Source of the DNA: Fragum whitleyi | Lineage: Eukaryota > Mollusca > Bivalvia > Cardiida > Cardiidae | Reading direction: 5' to 3' | Length of the DNA stretch: 64,000 nucleotides | Assembly (NCBI GenBank): GCA_948146395.1 | Contig: OX411559.1 | Location: 32,986,715 to 33,050,714 of the forward strand | In this document: positions 1 to 11,265 of the stretch, piece after piece | How the letters are laid out: each line of letters begins with the position of its first letter | Numbering within the stretch: the first letter of the stretch is position 1 | Program-made: the position numbers and the translations under genes | The notes under the pieces: model-generated | Databases searched by the model: none | Told to the model about the DNA's origin: nothing | Seen by the model: only the letters and a program-made list of their open reading frames with translations

Positions 1-503
1 GGAAAAGGCTGTTCTAAAATATTTATATCTCATGCCCCCTATGTTGTGGGTTACAATAAACTGAATCATTGTATTCTTTCTGTAGTAAAAAAAAGAACAG
101 TTTGACCCAAGATATAAGAAAACATCTATTGTTAATTATCCATAATAATACTTTGCCATATCTTACTTTCTTTCATATTATCAAATTCAAGCGTTACTAA
201 GAGTCTATCAAAGATCAATGGCTCAGCACGAAACAAGTCAAACTGCATTATGTTTTGCATTGCACAAAACAGAATGTTTTCGCCTATATGTTTAAAAACG
301 TATTCAGGCTGAGATGCAAATATTTTGTGATAGATCATTGAATTGAGTATTTCTCTTGTGCACAAATATTTCATGATAGGTCATTGAAATGAGTTTTTCT
401 TTTGTGCACACATAAATGCCATTATAAGTGCTCAAATCTCTATTATAGAACCTTGAATAATCCATGAAAAATGGTTAAATGAAATAAACATCTTTATTTT
501 CAG
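1..503 (+). other. 3' part of an intron upstream of the zinc-finger exon
   Basis: AT-rich sequence with no supported coding frame. It ends in a pyrimidine-rich run and a CAG acceptor at 501-503 (local sequence tctttattttcag). The reading frame of the following exon is open immediately after this CAG and no long frame continues upstream, which fits an intron-exon boundary at 503/504. The 80-codon frame on the minus strand here has no recognisable features and is judged to be chance. Confidence 0.7.
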
Positions 504-1259
504 GTCAGTCCACCACCGGGTAATTACGACTGCCCAGAAAACCAATCTACCTCACAGGGTGACGAGCCCTACCTACAGAGCCCTAGGCGATCTACATTCT
601 CACCTACCTCGAGTAAAACCCACTCTCCACCACCACTTACGCCATCAAACTACGGAATGACAAACGGTCATCATGCGTCAGACGAATCTCCGGATCACCA
701 GAAAGACGACAGGCCCAGGTCACTGGAATCTCACGTAGAGTATACTAGAAAATATTTCCCATACCCCGACTACATCTCTAAGATCAATGATTTACCAAGA
801 AGTTACGCATCAGCATTCAACATGACTGCCGCCGCCAATGGGATGGACAGCGTCATGGATCTGAGTATGAATAAATCGGTGTCCAGTCTGGAGTCTGAGG
901 AAGGGGAACTGGAATGGAAAGCTCGACAATCGTCCATGTTGTCATCAAAAAGCCCGGTGTCAGAATCGGAGAGCGAGTCAAAACGTGATGTGACGACGAC
1001 TTCCCACACACCGACAGTCGATTCAGGGATTCACCACTGTCCCCATTGTAACATCTTTTTCCACGATTTTACCATGTTCAATCTCCACCAAAGTCTACAC
1101 TCCCCCATCGAGGAAGATCCTTTCCTGTGTCCATCATGTCTGAAGCATTGCCAGGATCGTATTGAGTTCATGTTTCATATCGTCTGGCACGTGAAATATC
1201 CACACACGATACCAAAATATCAGACCTTCAAGGAGACCTATCTCATAACAGATCCTTAA
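504..1259 (+). CDS. Terminal coding exon of an Ikaros/TRPS1/Hunchback-type zinc-finger transcription factor (partial)
   Basis: The exon is open from the acceptor at 503 to the TAA at 1257-1259, giving 251 codons in phase 0. The ATG at 657 is internal, because the 51 codons before it are also open and continue the same Pro/Ser/Thr-rich composition. The two C-terminal C2H2 fingers both have Cx2Cx12Hx3H spacing: Cys codons at 1038 and 1047 with His at 1086 and 1098, then Cys at 1128 and 1137 with His at 1176 and 1188. The linker into finger 2 contains EDPF and the finger contains QDRIEFMFHI, which resembles the C-terminal dimerisation fingers of Ikaros-family proteins, TRPS1 and Hunchback (DPFxC...QDRxEFxxHI). 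In those families the pair mediates protein-protein contact rather than DNA binding. A VMDLSMN stretch at 852-872 resembles the CtBP-binding PxDLS motif but lacks its proline. A Ser/Glu-rich acidic segment lies before the fingers. The DNA-binding fingers would be on upstream exons outside the window. The exact orthologue (Ikaros-like or Hunchback) cannot be decided from this exon. Confidence 0.85.
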   Translation, partial: VSPPPGNYDCPENQSTSQGDEPYLQSPRRSTFSPTSSKTHSPPPLTPSNYGMTNGHHASDESPDHQKDDRPRSLESHVEYTRKYFPYPDYISKINDLPRSYASAFNMTAAANGMDSVMDLSMNKSVSSLESEEGELEWKARQSSMLSSKSPVSESESESKRDVTTTSHTPTVDSGIHHCPHCNIFFHDFTMFNLHQSLHSPIEEDPFLCPSCLKHCQDRIEFMFHIVWHVKYPHTIPKYQTFKETYLITDP

Positions 1260-1270
1260 TCTGGGTAAGT
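1260..1270 (+). promoter_or_regulatory. Splice donor just after the stop codon (3' UTR intron)
   Basis: Directly after the TAA the sequence reads tctgg|gtaagt, a near-consensus 5' splice site with GT at 1265-1266. If used, it gives an exon end at 1264 and an intron within the 3' UTR. The stop lies only 5 nt upstream of the junction, too close to trigger nonsense-mediated decay under the usual 50-55 nt rule. The receiving 3' UTR exon could not be located. Confidence 0.55.
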
Positions 1271-1800
1271 ATATTTCTAGATTCTACATTAATAGATCAC
1301 TCATCATGCTACGTCCCTATTACTTCCGTAATAACAAACCCTTTACTGTTTAAATTTTATTTACGAAAATATAGTGGATTTTGAATGAGTGGTAATTGAA
1401 TACTGAATTTATTAAATAAGTCATCTATAAACATAGAAAAACAAGGATTTTCAGAGTTTTATCTGTTTCAGATGGATAGTTTAATAAATTCGAAAATTGT
1501 ATGAGCACAACTGTAATATTCTATTTATAGTATAACCTGAATTTTTGCACTCAATCGAGGAAATTCCAGAAATGTACAGATTCAAGTTATATTTAGAAAC
1601 ATATAGGCAACTTAAACATCGTAGCTGTAGTTAATGTCAATTAAGTTGTCCATTCATTAACACGTTTGATACATAATGGTGGAAAATGTTCGAGATCAAC
1701 AGCCATCTCAATATAAATGAGTTTTGATTGGACAATCAATTTTCTGATTGACAACAGCGATCTGATAAGATGTCTATTAGGGTAAATGACTGGATATATA
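1271..1800. other. AT-rich non-coding stretch (3' UTR or intron)
   Basis: No supported gene or repeat was seen. If the donor at 1265 is used this is intron; otherwise it is 3' UTR. Confidence 0.5.
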
Positions 1801-1802
1801 GA

Positions 1803-2185
1803 GGATGATCGTTTGTTTCAGTGTAGGATCGACTTATATTTCATTGAGTGAACAACAAAAACTTTATTTTCACAAGTGGTGAGGCCAGAAGTGAAAATAT
1901 AGCTTTTGTTGTTCACAAAATGAAATATAAATCGATCTTGCACGAAAAACAAACGATTATTCTATTTCTTTAATGCAAAAAAAAAAGACAAAATGTGAAA
2001 TTTCTATGACAAATTTTTGTAAAGCGCTTCATTTTACACGTGATTGCTATTCAACGTTCATTGTGATGTCACTTATTTCGCTCCACATAGATGGAGTTGG
2101 ATAGGATGAAATGCACAAAAGCAGGGTATAAGTTTTTAAATCGTACTGCGAAGCAGTAGATTTATATCTACCGTTTTTCAGAAAT
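1803..2185 (+). mobile_element. Fold-back element family F, copy 1
   Basis: The first 165 bases form a large imperfect inverted repeat: gatcgtttgtttcagtgta and ttcattgagtgaacaacaaa on the left are mirrored by gttgttcacaaaatgaaat and gatcttgcacgaaaaac on the right. A downstream part follows with aaagcgc, ttacacgtgattgctat, ttgtgatgtcac and aaagcagggtataag. The same order recurs at 45751-46140, at 46206-46620, and split in two at 60330-61390. It has no coding capacity and looks like a non-autonomous DNA element. The family has not been identified. Confidence 0.6.
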
Positions 2186-3520
2186 CCAGTCTGTTTGACC
2201 CAGTACATTTTTACCATTATCTTCTGAGCAATGTGTTCAAACCAAATTATGTGTTTTCAAACACCGAAGAAACGGCCTTTTCAGTCACAATCTACAAACT
2301 TTGTTTATACCTTATTTACTTTTCGACAAATAGAGAAGAGGCTAATACAAAATTTGATGTAATTTTCGCTTTTAGTAATTACCAGTTAGTATTTTCAGTG
2401 TTTATAACAAGGTTTTCGGTTGAGTAAAGGAGTTGAAACGTACAATAGGTTAACTGTATAATTAATTTGTAGCACTTACAATATTACTGCTCTGAACTTT
2501 CTCGAACGGTCATTTACCAGTTGTAGGGCTGACAACCAATCAAATTCTGTTATGATTATCACTCGGTCTAAACCCACGCGTAAATTCAGACCATGTGTAA
2601 ATTCAGATGGACATTGTCTGCTCGAAATGTGTCAATTAACTTGTTTGTCATTAGTCAATAGTCGTCTGCACTCAAACAGGGAGCGTGGGAAGTTTACTTT
2701 TTTTCGCATGTGTTAACAAATAGAAATAATTTTGTAATTTTGAAATATTTGATTTCAATGAGCACTCTGATCACGCTCCAATCCTATTTTCATTAAATTC
2801 AAATTTGAGTATGAAGAAAAATTATTCAACAACAAAAAAACCGACAAAAACATACGATAAACTGATATAGGATATAGTTCCGCAACTTTATGTGAGTTTC
2901 GAGAAACCGTTATTGCCTATCATTTTCAATGTAAAATTGATCTTTGACGCCTCACTATAAATTGTACAACTGTAGCAGTAAGAGCGATCTTTTTTTAGAA
3001 CAACTCATGAATAATCATAGAGTGCTGCTAGATTTAATCGATTGGTCAGAAACCAAAGATATAAATAGCATAGTTGGCGATTTCACGTGTTTCTTGAGGG
3101 AAAATGCATTTACAGTATTTGGGAAAACCCAATGCTTGAAATACAAACATGTTGGTAATCAAAATTGTAAATAGTTTAATGAAAAATGTTTGTTGCAAAA
3201 CAGGCTTTTAAACTCTATAGAAAGAGGAATAATATTAACAGACAAGCTTTTAGCTTGGCGCGTGCTCATTATAACAACGTAAAAATCTGCTAAGAAATAA
3301 GTTAGACTAGCAGAGGGCTATCGAATCAGCAAACTTTCAAAATCGGACCCACGAGGTTGGATGAGCTGGCGATGTCCTCGAAAAGATGGATTGTTAAGAC
3401 AAAAAACTCACAAATTTAAAGATTTTACCAACTCTTATTGTCCAAATTTGAGCCCTTTTGATTGGCGAACTATTGCACTATCCCAGCCTCTCAATGATGT
3501 ACGATTTACAGTGCTGACAG
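2186..3520. other. AT-rich non-coding stretch
   Basis: Several short open frames lack domain character, splice context and codon bias. No repeat shared with the rest of the window was seen. Confidence 0.5.
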
Positions 3521-3524
3521 CACT

Positions 3525-3640
3525 TTGATTTATATTTTCACTGCTTTTGCGGTGAGATTATCAAGTGATATACCGTTATTTCTCGATAAACCACTGAAAT
3601 CATTAAAGAAACTGTATTTCTCCTGATAAATACTCATGGG
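3525..3640 (+). repeat. 3' fragment of family F
   Basis: The segment with ttcactgcttttgcggtga, attatcaagtgat, accgttatttctcgataaa and a following ttaaagaaa matches the last part of the F copy at 46540-46625. The hairpin part of F is missing. Confidence 0.5.
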
Positions 3641-4559
3641 AGCTATACATAACATTGTTAGGGAGCTTTTATTTAGTATGCATTTTCTCATTTTAAAAAA
3701 AAAACATTGAAATTGATGTTGTGGTTTTTTTTGGCCCATTTCCCTTTGATTTTAGTTGAATTTCCTCTAAACAATCATATATCAAAAAAGTCTCAAAAAG
3801 TTAAAAAAAAATAGGCACTTAAAGAGGGTTTCTAAGTTAAAATATAGGGTTGCTACTATGAGGGAGGTTGCTATTATTAGAGGAAATATGATACATGTTA
3901 TTTCTTACATTTTCTTTTCTGATGCATGATATATGATTTGACCCTTGTCAAGCTGTATAAAAGCTTGGCAAATTGTCGCATGAAAATCAAAGTGCCAAAA
4001 GCTCTGATCCTAAATTGTTAGCGAAAAGCTCAAAATCACTCCTCAAGGTCAAATGTAAAAAATATAGCTCAAACGGGGCATTTCAAAATCGATTTGTAAA
4101 GTTGTCCTGTTTGTAGATATAACGTATCTTTAAACAGTTTTTGAAAATTTATTTTAAGGTCAAGGTTGAAATTGAAGGACAATTTGGACTTGACATCAGT
4201 TGTCCTTTGATATTAAGTGTGGTTTATTTTCAAGGTTAATGAATATATTGAAAAATCGATAGTTGTATATTTCAAGACCATATCAATTCTGTCATGCTGA
4301 AAAAAAGAACTTGGAGAATTATGATAAAATCAAAGTACTGAAGGTACTGATAAATATTGGGAGTCAATAATTTTTTGAAAAAAAAAAAAAAAAAAAAATG
4401 AAATCCTTGAAAATATAGTCTTGCTTAATAAGGACTAATAGACAGTGTTTTTAGATCAGACTCCCTCAGATTTGCAGGCTGATCTTACACTTTGCCACCT
4501 ACCACAACAAACATTGTGCAGGTTTATTATGTCAAGGGTTGAAATTAAGACATTTAAAC
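3641..4559. other. AT-rich non-coding stretch with a poly-A run
   Basis: No gene was found. There is an uninterrupted A tract of about 22 nt at 4378-4399. Phrases such as aaggtcaaggttgaaatt resemble mollusc repeat arrays, but no unit structure could be fixed. Confidence 0.4.
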
Positions 4560-4564
4560 AAGTT

Positions 4565-4870
4565 GTTTTGCCCCTGCCAAAAGATCGGGGGCAAATTGCT
4601 TGACTGTTGTCTGTCTGTCTGTCTGCCTGCAAAGCTTAATCAAAAAATTTAATATTGCCAATTACTTCAAGTCTATTCAAGATAAAATGCTCATATTTGA
4701 TATGATGGTAGATCTGCATGATATGCATCTACAGATACCAAGGTCAAGGTCATCCGTCAAGGTTTTAAAAAATTGCTGTTTCAAGGGCATTCATGGTTCA
4801 CTATCACATCTTGTTCATTGTCATTTTCAGATCAAATCCAGAGATGCCCTGACGTCAGGTGGTTAGGTAG
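4565..4870 (+). repeat. Possible 5' part of a tandem-repeat element with a (GTCT)n run
   Basis: The sequence cccctgccaaaagatcgggg is followed by a (GTCT)n run at 4606-4631 and by prose-like AT-rich units (aaggtcaaggtcatccgtcaagg). This resembles the starts of the Helentron-like elements elsewhere in the window, which also have a short GC hairpin followed by a GTCC/GTCT run. The 3' end was not found. The 88-codon frame here lies inside the repeat and is not taken as a gene. Confidence 0.35.
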
Positions 4871-4941
4871 GAATCTAGAGCTAGGTAGAATAGTTTTGTT
4901 TTCAGGCATTCAATCAAAATGAATGGAGAAATATGTGCAAA

Positions 4942-4983
4942 ACTATTGTAAGTGCCTGTATATTTATAGGCACTTACAATAGT
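4942..4983. repeat. Perfect 16-bp-arm palindrome
   Basis: The left arm actattgtaagtgcct and the right arm aggcacttacaatagt are exact reverse complements separated by 10 nt. It could be the core of a small fold-back element. There is no T-run that would suggest a transcription terminator. Confidence 0.75.
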
Positions 4984-5931
4984 GTTGCCTTGAATCCTCA
5001 ATTAAATAAATCAAGTTTAGTTTAACTGCCAAAATATCTTTGAGAATAGAAATTTATGTTAACCCTTAAACAGTATAGTGAGTACTCACAACATAGGATT
5101 TCACTGAGGTCCTATTCCATATGTTGAGGATTTTCCTTTAGATAAATTATCTTTTAAACCCAATTATTGATGAAAATAGAAAACATAGGATTTTAATCAA
5201 AAACAATATTTTAAGTAAGTTTTTATTTTATCCACAATTAATTGAGTTCTAATCAAGCCTTTACTTAAGAGAGATTGTATATTGAAAGTTTTTAAACTGT
5301 TTTGTGTAAACCAGGGTATACCGTAAGTCTACGGCTATAAAGCACATTATATGCTGTCAACATTGCTACCTCACTTCAATGCAGCAGTTTTATTTTGCTT
5401 GATAAGTTACCAATATGTTAGTGTAAATAGATTTTACATAATTTTTTGTTGATATTGTTACAAGGTTCTTGATGATGTTCAAGAGTGTGATTTTGATTAG
5501 ATTGTCTTTGTAGGTTAAATATCCACAAAATACCTCATTTAATTTCTTTGTTTATGATATCATGCTTAATGTAAGTTTTATTAGTGTCTTATTTGTTAAC
5601 ATGCTTTGAAACCAGTGAAATGATGATCTATTTTAGTTTGTAGTCAATTAGCGAATTGTTGAAACTGAAGCAGAGTTTAACTCTGAACAAATGATTTCTT
5701 TTAAAAGACACAACTTTTGTATGGTGCATAAAATTAAATGAGGGTTAAATGCAAGACTTTACAATGTATAGACACTTGGTACACTCATTCAGAACATCAC
5801 TCGGCCATTTCCGTAAACTACAACATACCTCGGATGTATGTAAGGCGGAGTGGTATGTAACAAAATCGTGCATTTTGTGGGGCGGAAACAGTGTAAAAAA
5901 AACTAGCACTGCAGATTTATGTTTTTACAGT

Positions 5932-6008
5932 AAATAACGGCTGAAAAATCTGAATTTTTGAGAATGACGAATCAGTCTCAAAAATTAAGATTTTTTCAGC
6001 CGTTATTT
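5932..6008. repeat. Hairpin of about 30 bp per arm
   Basis: The left arm begins aaataacggctgaaaaatct and continues into aatttttgaga. The right arm runs tctcaaaaatt to agattttttcagccgttattt. The arms pair almost fully around a loop of about 14 nt. It is likely a very short MITE or fold-back relic. Confidence 0.7.
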
Positions 6009-6760
6009 AAGAATCTAAAGATATTTATATTAGGATTAGATGAATTCACTTCAGTGACTTAAACTAGTAGCGTTGGGGATGTTGAATGTTTTCACTCACA
6101 ATTTCGAGGGCTAACGCCATTTTAACTGATGTCATCGAGTTTTTCCAAGGGTTTCCCATAATTTTTAAAAACAGTCTGTCTATGTACATCTGAGGTTGAG
6201 CGTGAGATTGGCCGAGTGGCATTCCGAATGTTAGTACACTCTTGCACTGAAACCTCAATTAAGTAATTGAAATATTTTACAACATACATGTACATTAGAA
6301 GAAATTTGCTACTATTTCAGTTAATCCTTATCCTGTATTTCATGGTGTATTCCTTCTAAAAAATAATCTAACAGACGGTATAGATCAAAATCAGCCTGCA
6401 TAAAAATGCAGTCTGATCTTAGTCTATACTGCCTGCTTTCCACTTACATATTGTGAAAAACTTGATTGAGTCAAACTGTTTGAAATATCTAAAAACTGTC
6501 ATTTTGTTTGAAATGAAATTTAGATTGAGCAGGGTAAGGGTATAATTCAAATTTTCAAGGTCTCATTTTATGTACACTGCACATCCATTATAACGCTGTT
6601 GCTGGGGTCCAAGGAATGAAACAGCTTTACAAATTTAGGAGTCATCGACCCATTGGCTGTGAATTTCTAGGGTTTGAAACTGTTGTTGAAGGGGTAAAAA
6701 CAGTAAAATAATTGGATGATATATAAATATTTCTTGGTTATGCTGGTAACATTCTTAAAA
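6009..6760. other. Non-coding stretch with a partial inverted repeat
   Basis: Near 6376-6440 there are paired segments (agtatagatt-like with cagcctgca and tgcagtctgatctt, then agtctatactgcctgc). They echo the centre of the TTAA MITE at 30905, which also has gactgcacatatgtgcag. No gene was seen. Confidence 0.35.
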
Positions 6761-6761
6761 T

Positions 6762-6832
6762 ATCTCCTTCATATCTTTATAAGGGATTCATATTTCCTAT
6801 GAATCTTTTTATAAAGATATTAAGGAGACAAT
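6762..6832. repeat. Imperfect hairpin
   Basis: Left-side blocks atctccttcatatctttat and aagggattcata pair with right-side blocks tatgaatctttttataaag and atattaaggaga. The structure is an inverted repeat of about 30 bp per arm with small bulges. Confidence 0.6.
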
Positions 6833-8898
6833 TAAATCTAATATACATGTATCTATAATTAGTAGTATCGAGATGCAATACTGAAAATTGAGGGGTCAAA
6901 CTGACCCTTATGATCGAAAATTACAAGGGTCAAAAAGTTGCTATAGTCTGCTATGAGTAAAGTGTTTTTGTATACTGAAACAAGATACAAATTGTATTTG
7001 ATTTGAAAAAAGCATGCATGAATCTGCTTTTAGTGCTTAAGGTTCTCTTTGTTACTATTTCTGTTGTGTTTATACGGGTATTTCTATTTTCAACAGCATT
7101 GTTATAAGCTCAGCTGTTTCCAGAGAAAACCTGAGGTATAGCTATAGCCTTGGTGCCATTTTTGTTGTTATCATCGCCATGTGAAAACTTTCATATTTTG
7201 TGATATCTCTGGTTCTACTGAAGGCATTCACTTGAAACTTGGCACACATGCTAACTATGAAAAGAGCAAGCTATACTTTCAATGGGGATAACTCTAGATG
7301 AATATTAGGCAAATTATGCCTCTTTTGGACTTATATTTTTATCAGCTATCTAGTACTCCACAGCCAAGTGTAGGCACCCTTTGGCGGTTATCTTGTTTAG
7401 ATCGAATGGTAGTTCAAAATTTTTGTTCATGAATTACAATAAAAGTCAATTCACAATCCTATCAGTAATACAATAAATTGTACTGCACAGCACAATGATA
7501 TATGTGCTTTCACTTGATGTACCTATATACTTCATATCAATATTCAAGCACATAATTTCAGGTTCTCTATCTTATATCTTTGCCTACTATTTACGAAAAT
7601 CAATATTTGGCAAAGAGCTAAATATTTCTTTTCTGTTTCTTTTATTACCAGGAGACAATTTATACGGGTATAATTATCATGCAACAGCATTCATTATTTA
7701 GAAACTTTGTTATAAAGAACTTGATATGTCAGTGTTAACGCACCCATTATAACCAGACAACTTACTAATAGAAGATGACACTTGTCTTCAATTTCATTAT
7801 TTTATGTGCTATAATGGTATTTTGAATGTGGAATATTGTATTAGACGTTGTTCATTTTTTTTTTCAAAATGAATCATGTCTGTTAATTGTTTGAATTCCA
7901 CGGAACTCATATTTTAATTCTATGGAATATTAAAAGTTGGTTCTGATACTGTTCTGATTCTGATGTTTACGAAGGTAATAAACTTACAATGTTTTGTAAA
8001 GCAAATTGAACTACAAAATCTCAAAATAAGGCTTTCAAATAATAACTTCAAATGAAGAATTTCCAAATCTCATTTATCAGATCAGATAATTCAATGTAGA
8101 TACTTGTTCAAATTGACCACATGATTTCAAACATCTTTTTAAGACCTACTCATTTAGTCATTATGTGCCTGTCTAAAACAAAAAAAAATGCATTCAGGAT
8201 GACAAAACACTGCAAAGACATGCCAATTTATCACCCCGACCTTGCACTCAATAATTGGAAAACTGTTTGCACAATTTTGTTATCCTGAAAGCAGGGCATG
8301 TCCATTCCATCTTAAGCGTTTTTTTGCAAAAAAAAAACATTGTACAGAAAAGGATAATTCGAAGAATTGAAAATGTTTGACTTCAGGCTAGGAAGTTGTT
8401 GAAAGGCCCTGATGCTAAAAGATGGCTCTCTTATATCACACTTGGCATTTCATGACAAAATTTATTGTTTCAGTTTGACACCACTTTCAGAAATAGAATT
8501 GCACATATGAAAATCAAGGACCTGGAGCTAAACTATTTTCTTTCTCTGTATTAAATAGTATTGAATTAATTTCTTCCATATTATAAGGTTTAATCTTGTT
8601 TGAAATGATGGTCCATTATTGTTTGACAAGTCACACATGAATTTCAAAATATTTTTTCTGACTGTTATTGGAACATCCACAGATATTATGACATAAAGAC
8701 CACCATCTTGTATTCATTACAATAAACTCGTGCCATTTATATTTTAAAGCATAATTTAATATTGGTTGCCATGGCAACAGAAAAGATAATTGTAATTATT
8801 GTCTGTACTTTTTTTTTTTGCCTCATCTTTATCATTGTTTCATGCTTTTCAGTTTTCACTGCATTGTCTGTAAATAAATCACACTTCACATCTAGCAG
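6833..8898. other. AT-rich non-coding stretch; possible old repeat at 7110-7400
   Basis: No gene was seen. Around 7110-7400 the text (tgatatctctggttctactg, acttgaaacttggcacacat, ggggataactctaga, ending in agtactccacagccaagtg) has the look of bivalve tandem-repeat elements, but neither terminus is clear. The 68-codon hydrophobic frame at 7495-7701 has no support as a gene. Confidence 0.4.
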
Positions 8899-9128
8899 TT
8901 AACCCTTTCCTGTTTTAGAAAAATTTTGGACCTGTCCAAATTCAAAGGTTTTGCAGACAAAAATTTAAAGTGGATTTGATTTGAAAAATAACCATTCTGT
9001 AGGGTAGAAAATTTTGTAGAAAAAGAAGAAATTGTTTGTCACAAACAATTTCCTCTTTTTCTACAATATTTTTTCAATTACAAAATCTTAGAGACGTAAA
9101 AACCAGGGATTGGACAGGAAAGGGTTAA
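8899..9128. mobile_element. TTAA MITE family P1, copy 1 (piggyBac-like)
   Basis: It is bounded by TTAA at 8899-8902 and 9125-9128, with inverted ends CCCTTTCCTGTTTTA and GGACAGGAAAGGG. The centre is a hairpin (aagaagaaattgtttgtcac opposite acaaacaatttcctcttttt). The TTAA target plus CCC-starting ends is the hallmark of piggyBac-type elements. At about 226 bp without a frame it is non-autonomous. The other copies are at 16568, 17430 and 39139. Confidence 0.8.
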
Positions 9129-10289
9129 ACTAAATGTCTTGTTGAATAAATATTTTGCTGAATTACTTTCAAATCAATGGCTAAGGACATTAAAACTATA
9201 ATTATTATCCTGCTAAACTTAAATTCTACTTAAACCCAAAATCTGGAAAGGCAGTGTAGGTTTTGATCAAACTACTCATCTTTAGAGTGTAAGCTTTGTC
9301 TGCGCTGTATGCAATATCTTTTTTTGTACAAAGGGATTAGATTTGGGTCAATATTATTATTTTTGTAAAAAAGAATTGGCAAAAGCTAGTGAAATATATT
9401 AAACATCAACCATTTAAAAATTCAGGTAAATCAAATGATTGTTTATTCGATTAATCTAAAGAACCAATCAATCAATTAACCAATCAATCAACCCATCAAT
9501 TATTATTATTATAATCAAAGGCTCTATCTTCGAAAATATAACCAATTACAATCATAGAATTGGCAAGGCCAATGTTAATTTCAATTAATACGATAATCTA
9601 TTGAATAATTACATCCTCTGTGATACAGTCAAAAAAAGGCAATGTAAAGTATTTGGGACTATTTCAGAAATTCATTAATAACATGAAGTTTCATTGAATC
9701 AAAATATCTTAAATTGATTGTTTCTGCCATAAACTTATATCTTTAAAACCGCTCAGATAGTAAAGAGCAAGTATGACCAAAAAGGGTTAATATTCATTTA
9801 AGGTCATAAAAATCCATGCCATGTGACGAATGGCAGATAGCAAATAAGCAGGTTTAATCTATTTGTGTAACTGGGTGAATGACCGCTAAAGCTCCTGGCT
9901 TTTTATACTTGATTAGAAAAGAATCGCCATACATGTCCATTATTATGTAGGTCACACAGTACTGATCCTTTCACAATTATGAACATTATAGCTTGTTTAA
10001 TTCAATGGTTTTATCATTTTGTTCTTTTGTAATTGTAAATCTGAACAGATTTACTTTATAAGTACCTCTTCCTTTTTCACATGACCTTTTTGGAAGTTTC
10101 ATTCAAGAAATTTAATTTCTAACAAAATTATCAAATAGATCAGCGAGTATAGATCTGCAAATATTTTATTTATAAATGCTACCTTCTACAGCTTTATCCC
10201 TTGCTAGCAAAGGGGTTCATTTGATCTTTATAGATTTTGAATTCACAGTTTCAAGGTGCTAAACCATTTCCTACTATGTATTCTAAGCA
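9129..10289. other. AT-rich non-coding stretch
   Basis: A short CAAT-rich run (aatcaatcaattaaccaatc, 9466-9490) is the only low-complexity feature. No gene was seen. Confidence 0.45.
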
Positions 10290-10490
10290 GCCGTCATAGC
10301 GCAGTTGGTAGCGTTCCCCGACGGCGGCAATCATTCTCACCGACTATTTGACTTTCGCCAATGAAGACGATCCTAATGAGATATTGCTTGGCAGAGTACC
10401 ATATTTAGTTACTACTGTAGAAGCAACTTTAATTTTTGACGTAGGAAAAAAAATGATCGTAAGATGTCTAGTAAAACGAGCACCAGGAAT
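10290..10490. mobile_element. Chimera of SINE-A head and a half copy of MITE M1
   Basis: Positions 10290-10316 match the tRNA-like start of SINE-A (gccgtcatagcgcagttggt). The B-box region is then deleted so that the sequence resumes at ttccccgacggcggcaatca. From about 10363 it becomes MITE M1 (gacgatcctaatgagatatt, atatttagttactactgtag, ending atcgtaagatgtctagtaaa). Neither element is complete, so this is a recombinant or a deletion between neighbouring insertions. Confidence 0.65.
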
Positions 10491-11038
10491 GGACTACTAT
10501 TAGTCCTGGAATTTACAAATACCAGGAATATTATGGTAAATCATTCAAGTCAAATTATGTGTTCTGTTAAAAATATAAAAGTAAGAAACCGAAGAATTTT
10601 ATACAATTTCGCGGTATGAAGGGCCAGCTGACCGAATGATGTAACTGAAGTCTGTTGGAGCTCGAGTGTTGTCTGTATATATTGAGAAAATCAATACCGA
10701 ATACTGTGATTCAAAATCCAACATGGTTCTTATATAATTGACAAATTCAGGAGAAAACCGTCGCATGCTAATTCGAGATATAAATTTGATGGAAGTTTTT
10801 GATGCCCCCACCCTCTTTAGATAACATGGAAATAGAAAAGGCATATGAGCCTGCGCGTGACGTTTCTAATGATTTCAAATATGCGTCGGCACAGTCTGAC
10901 CAGTCTTCACTATGCAATTTGTAGACAGATAAGGTCTTAAAGTATGTAGACAGTTTTGCAATCCTCTACTTACGCTAAGTAACTGCCTTGGCTGCTAAAT
11001 GTTTACTTTCAGCCATTTCTAAATCTTCATGTCCTAAA
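10491..11038. other. Non-coding stretch
   Basis: Nothing recognisable was seen; the 81-codon minus-strand frame has no domain features. Confidence 0.4.
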
Positions 11039-11265
11039 CCAGGGGCCCGTTTTACTTACCTTCTTACACAAAAACTAATCGTAGGTCAAAATCTCAAATC
11101 GTACCAGGTGTTTTCATTTCAGTTAGATTCTGCCTTGCAATATCAGATTGGATTCAGAGATGGTGCATGGCAGAATTCCATATTTAGTTACTACTGTAAA
11201 AGCAACTTTAATTTTTGACTTGTGCAAAAAAAATTATCGCAAGATGGTTAGTAAAACAAGATGGT
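11039..11265 (-). mobile_element. MITE M1, copy with the right half conserved
   Basis: The left end ccaggggcccgttttactta is the inverse of the right end (gatggttagtaaaac). Internal phrases (gcatggcagaattccatatt, tagttactactgtaaaagca) are shared with the copies at 37711 and 50647 in reverse orientation. The 76-codon frame overlapping it is repeat sequence, not a gene. Confidence 0.7.
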
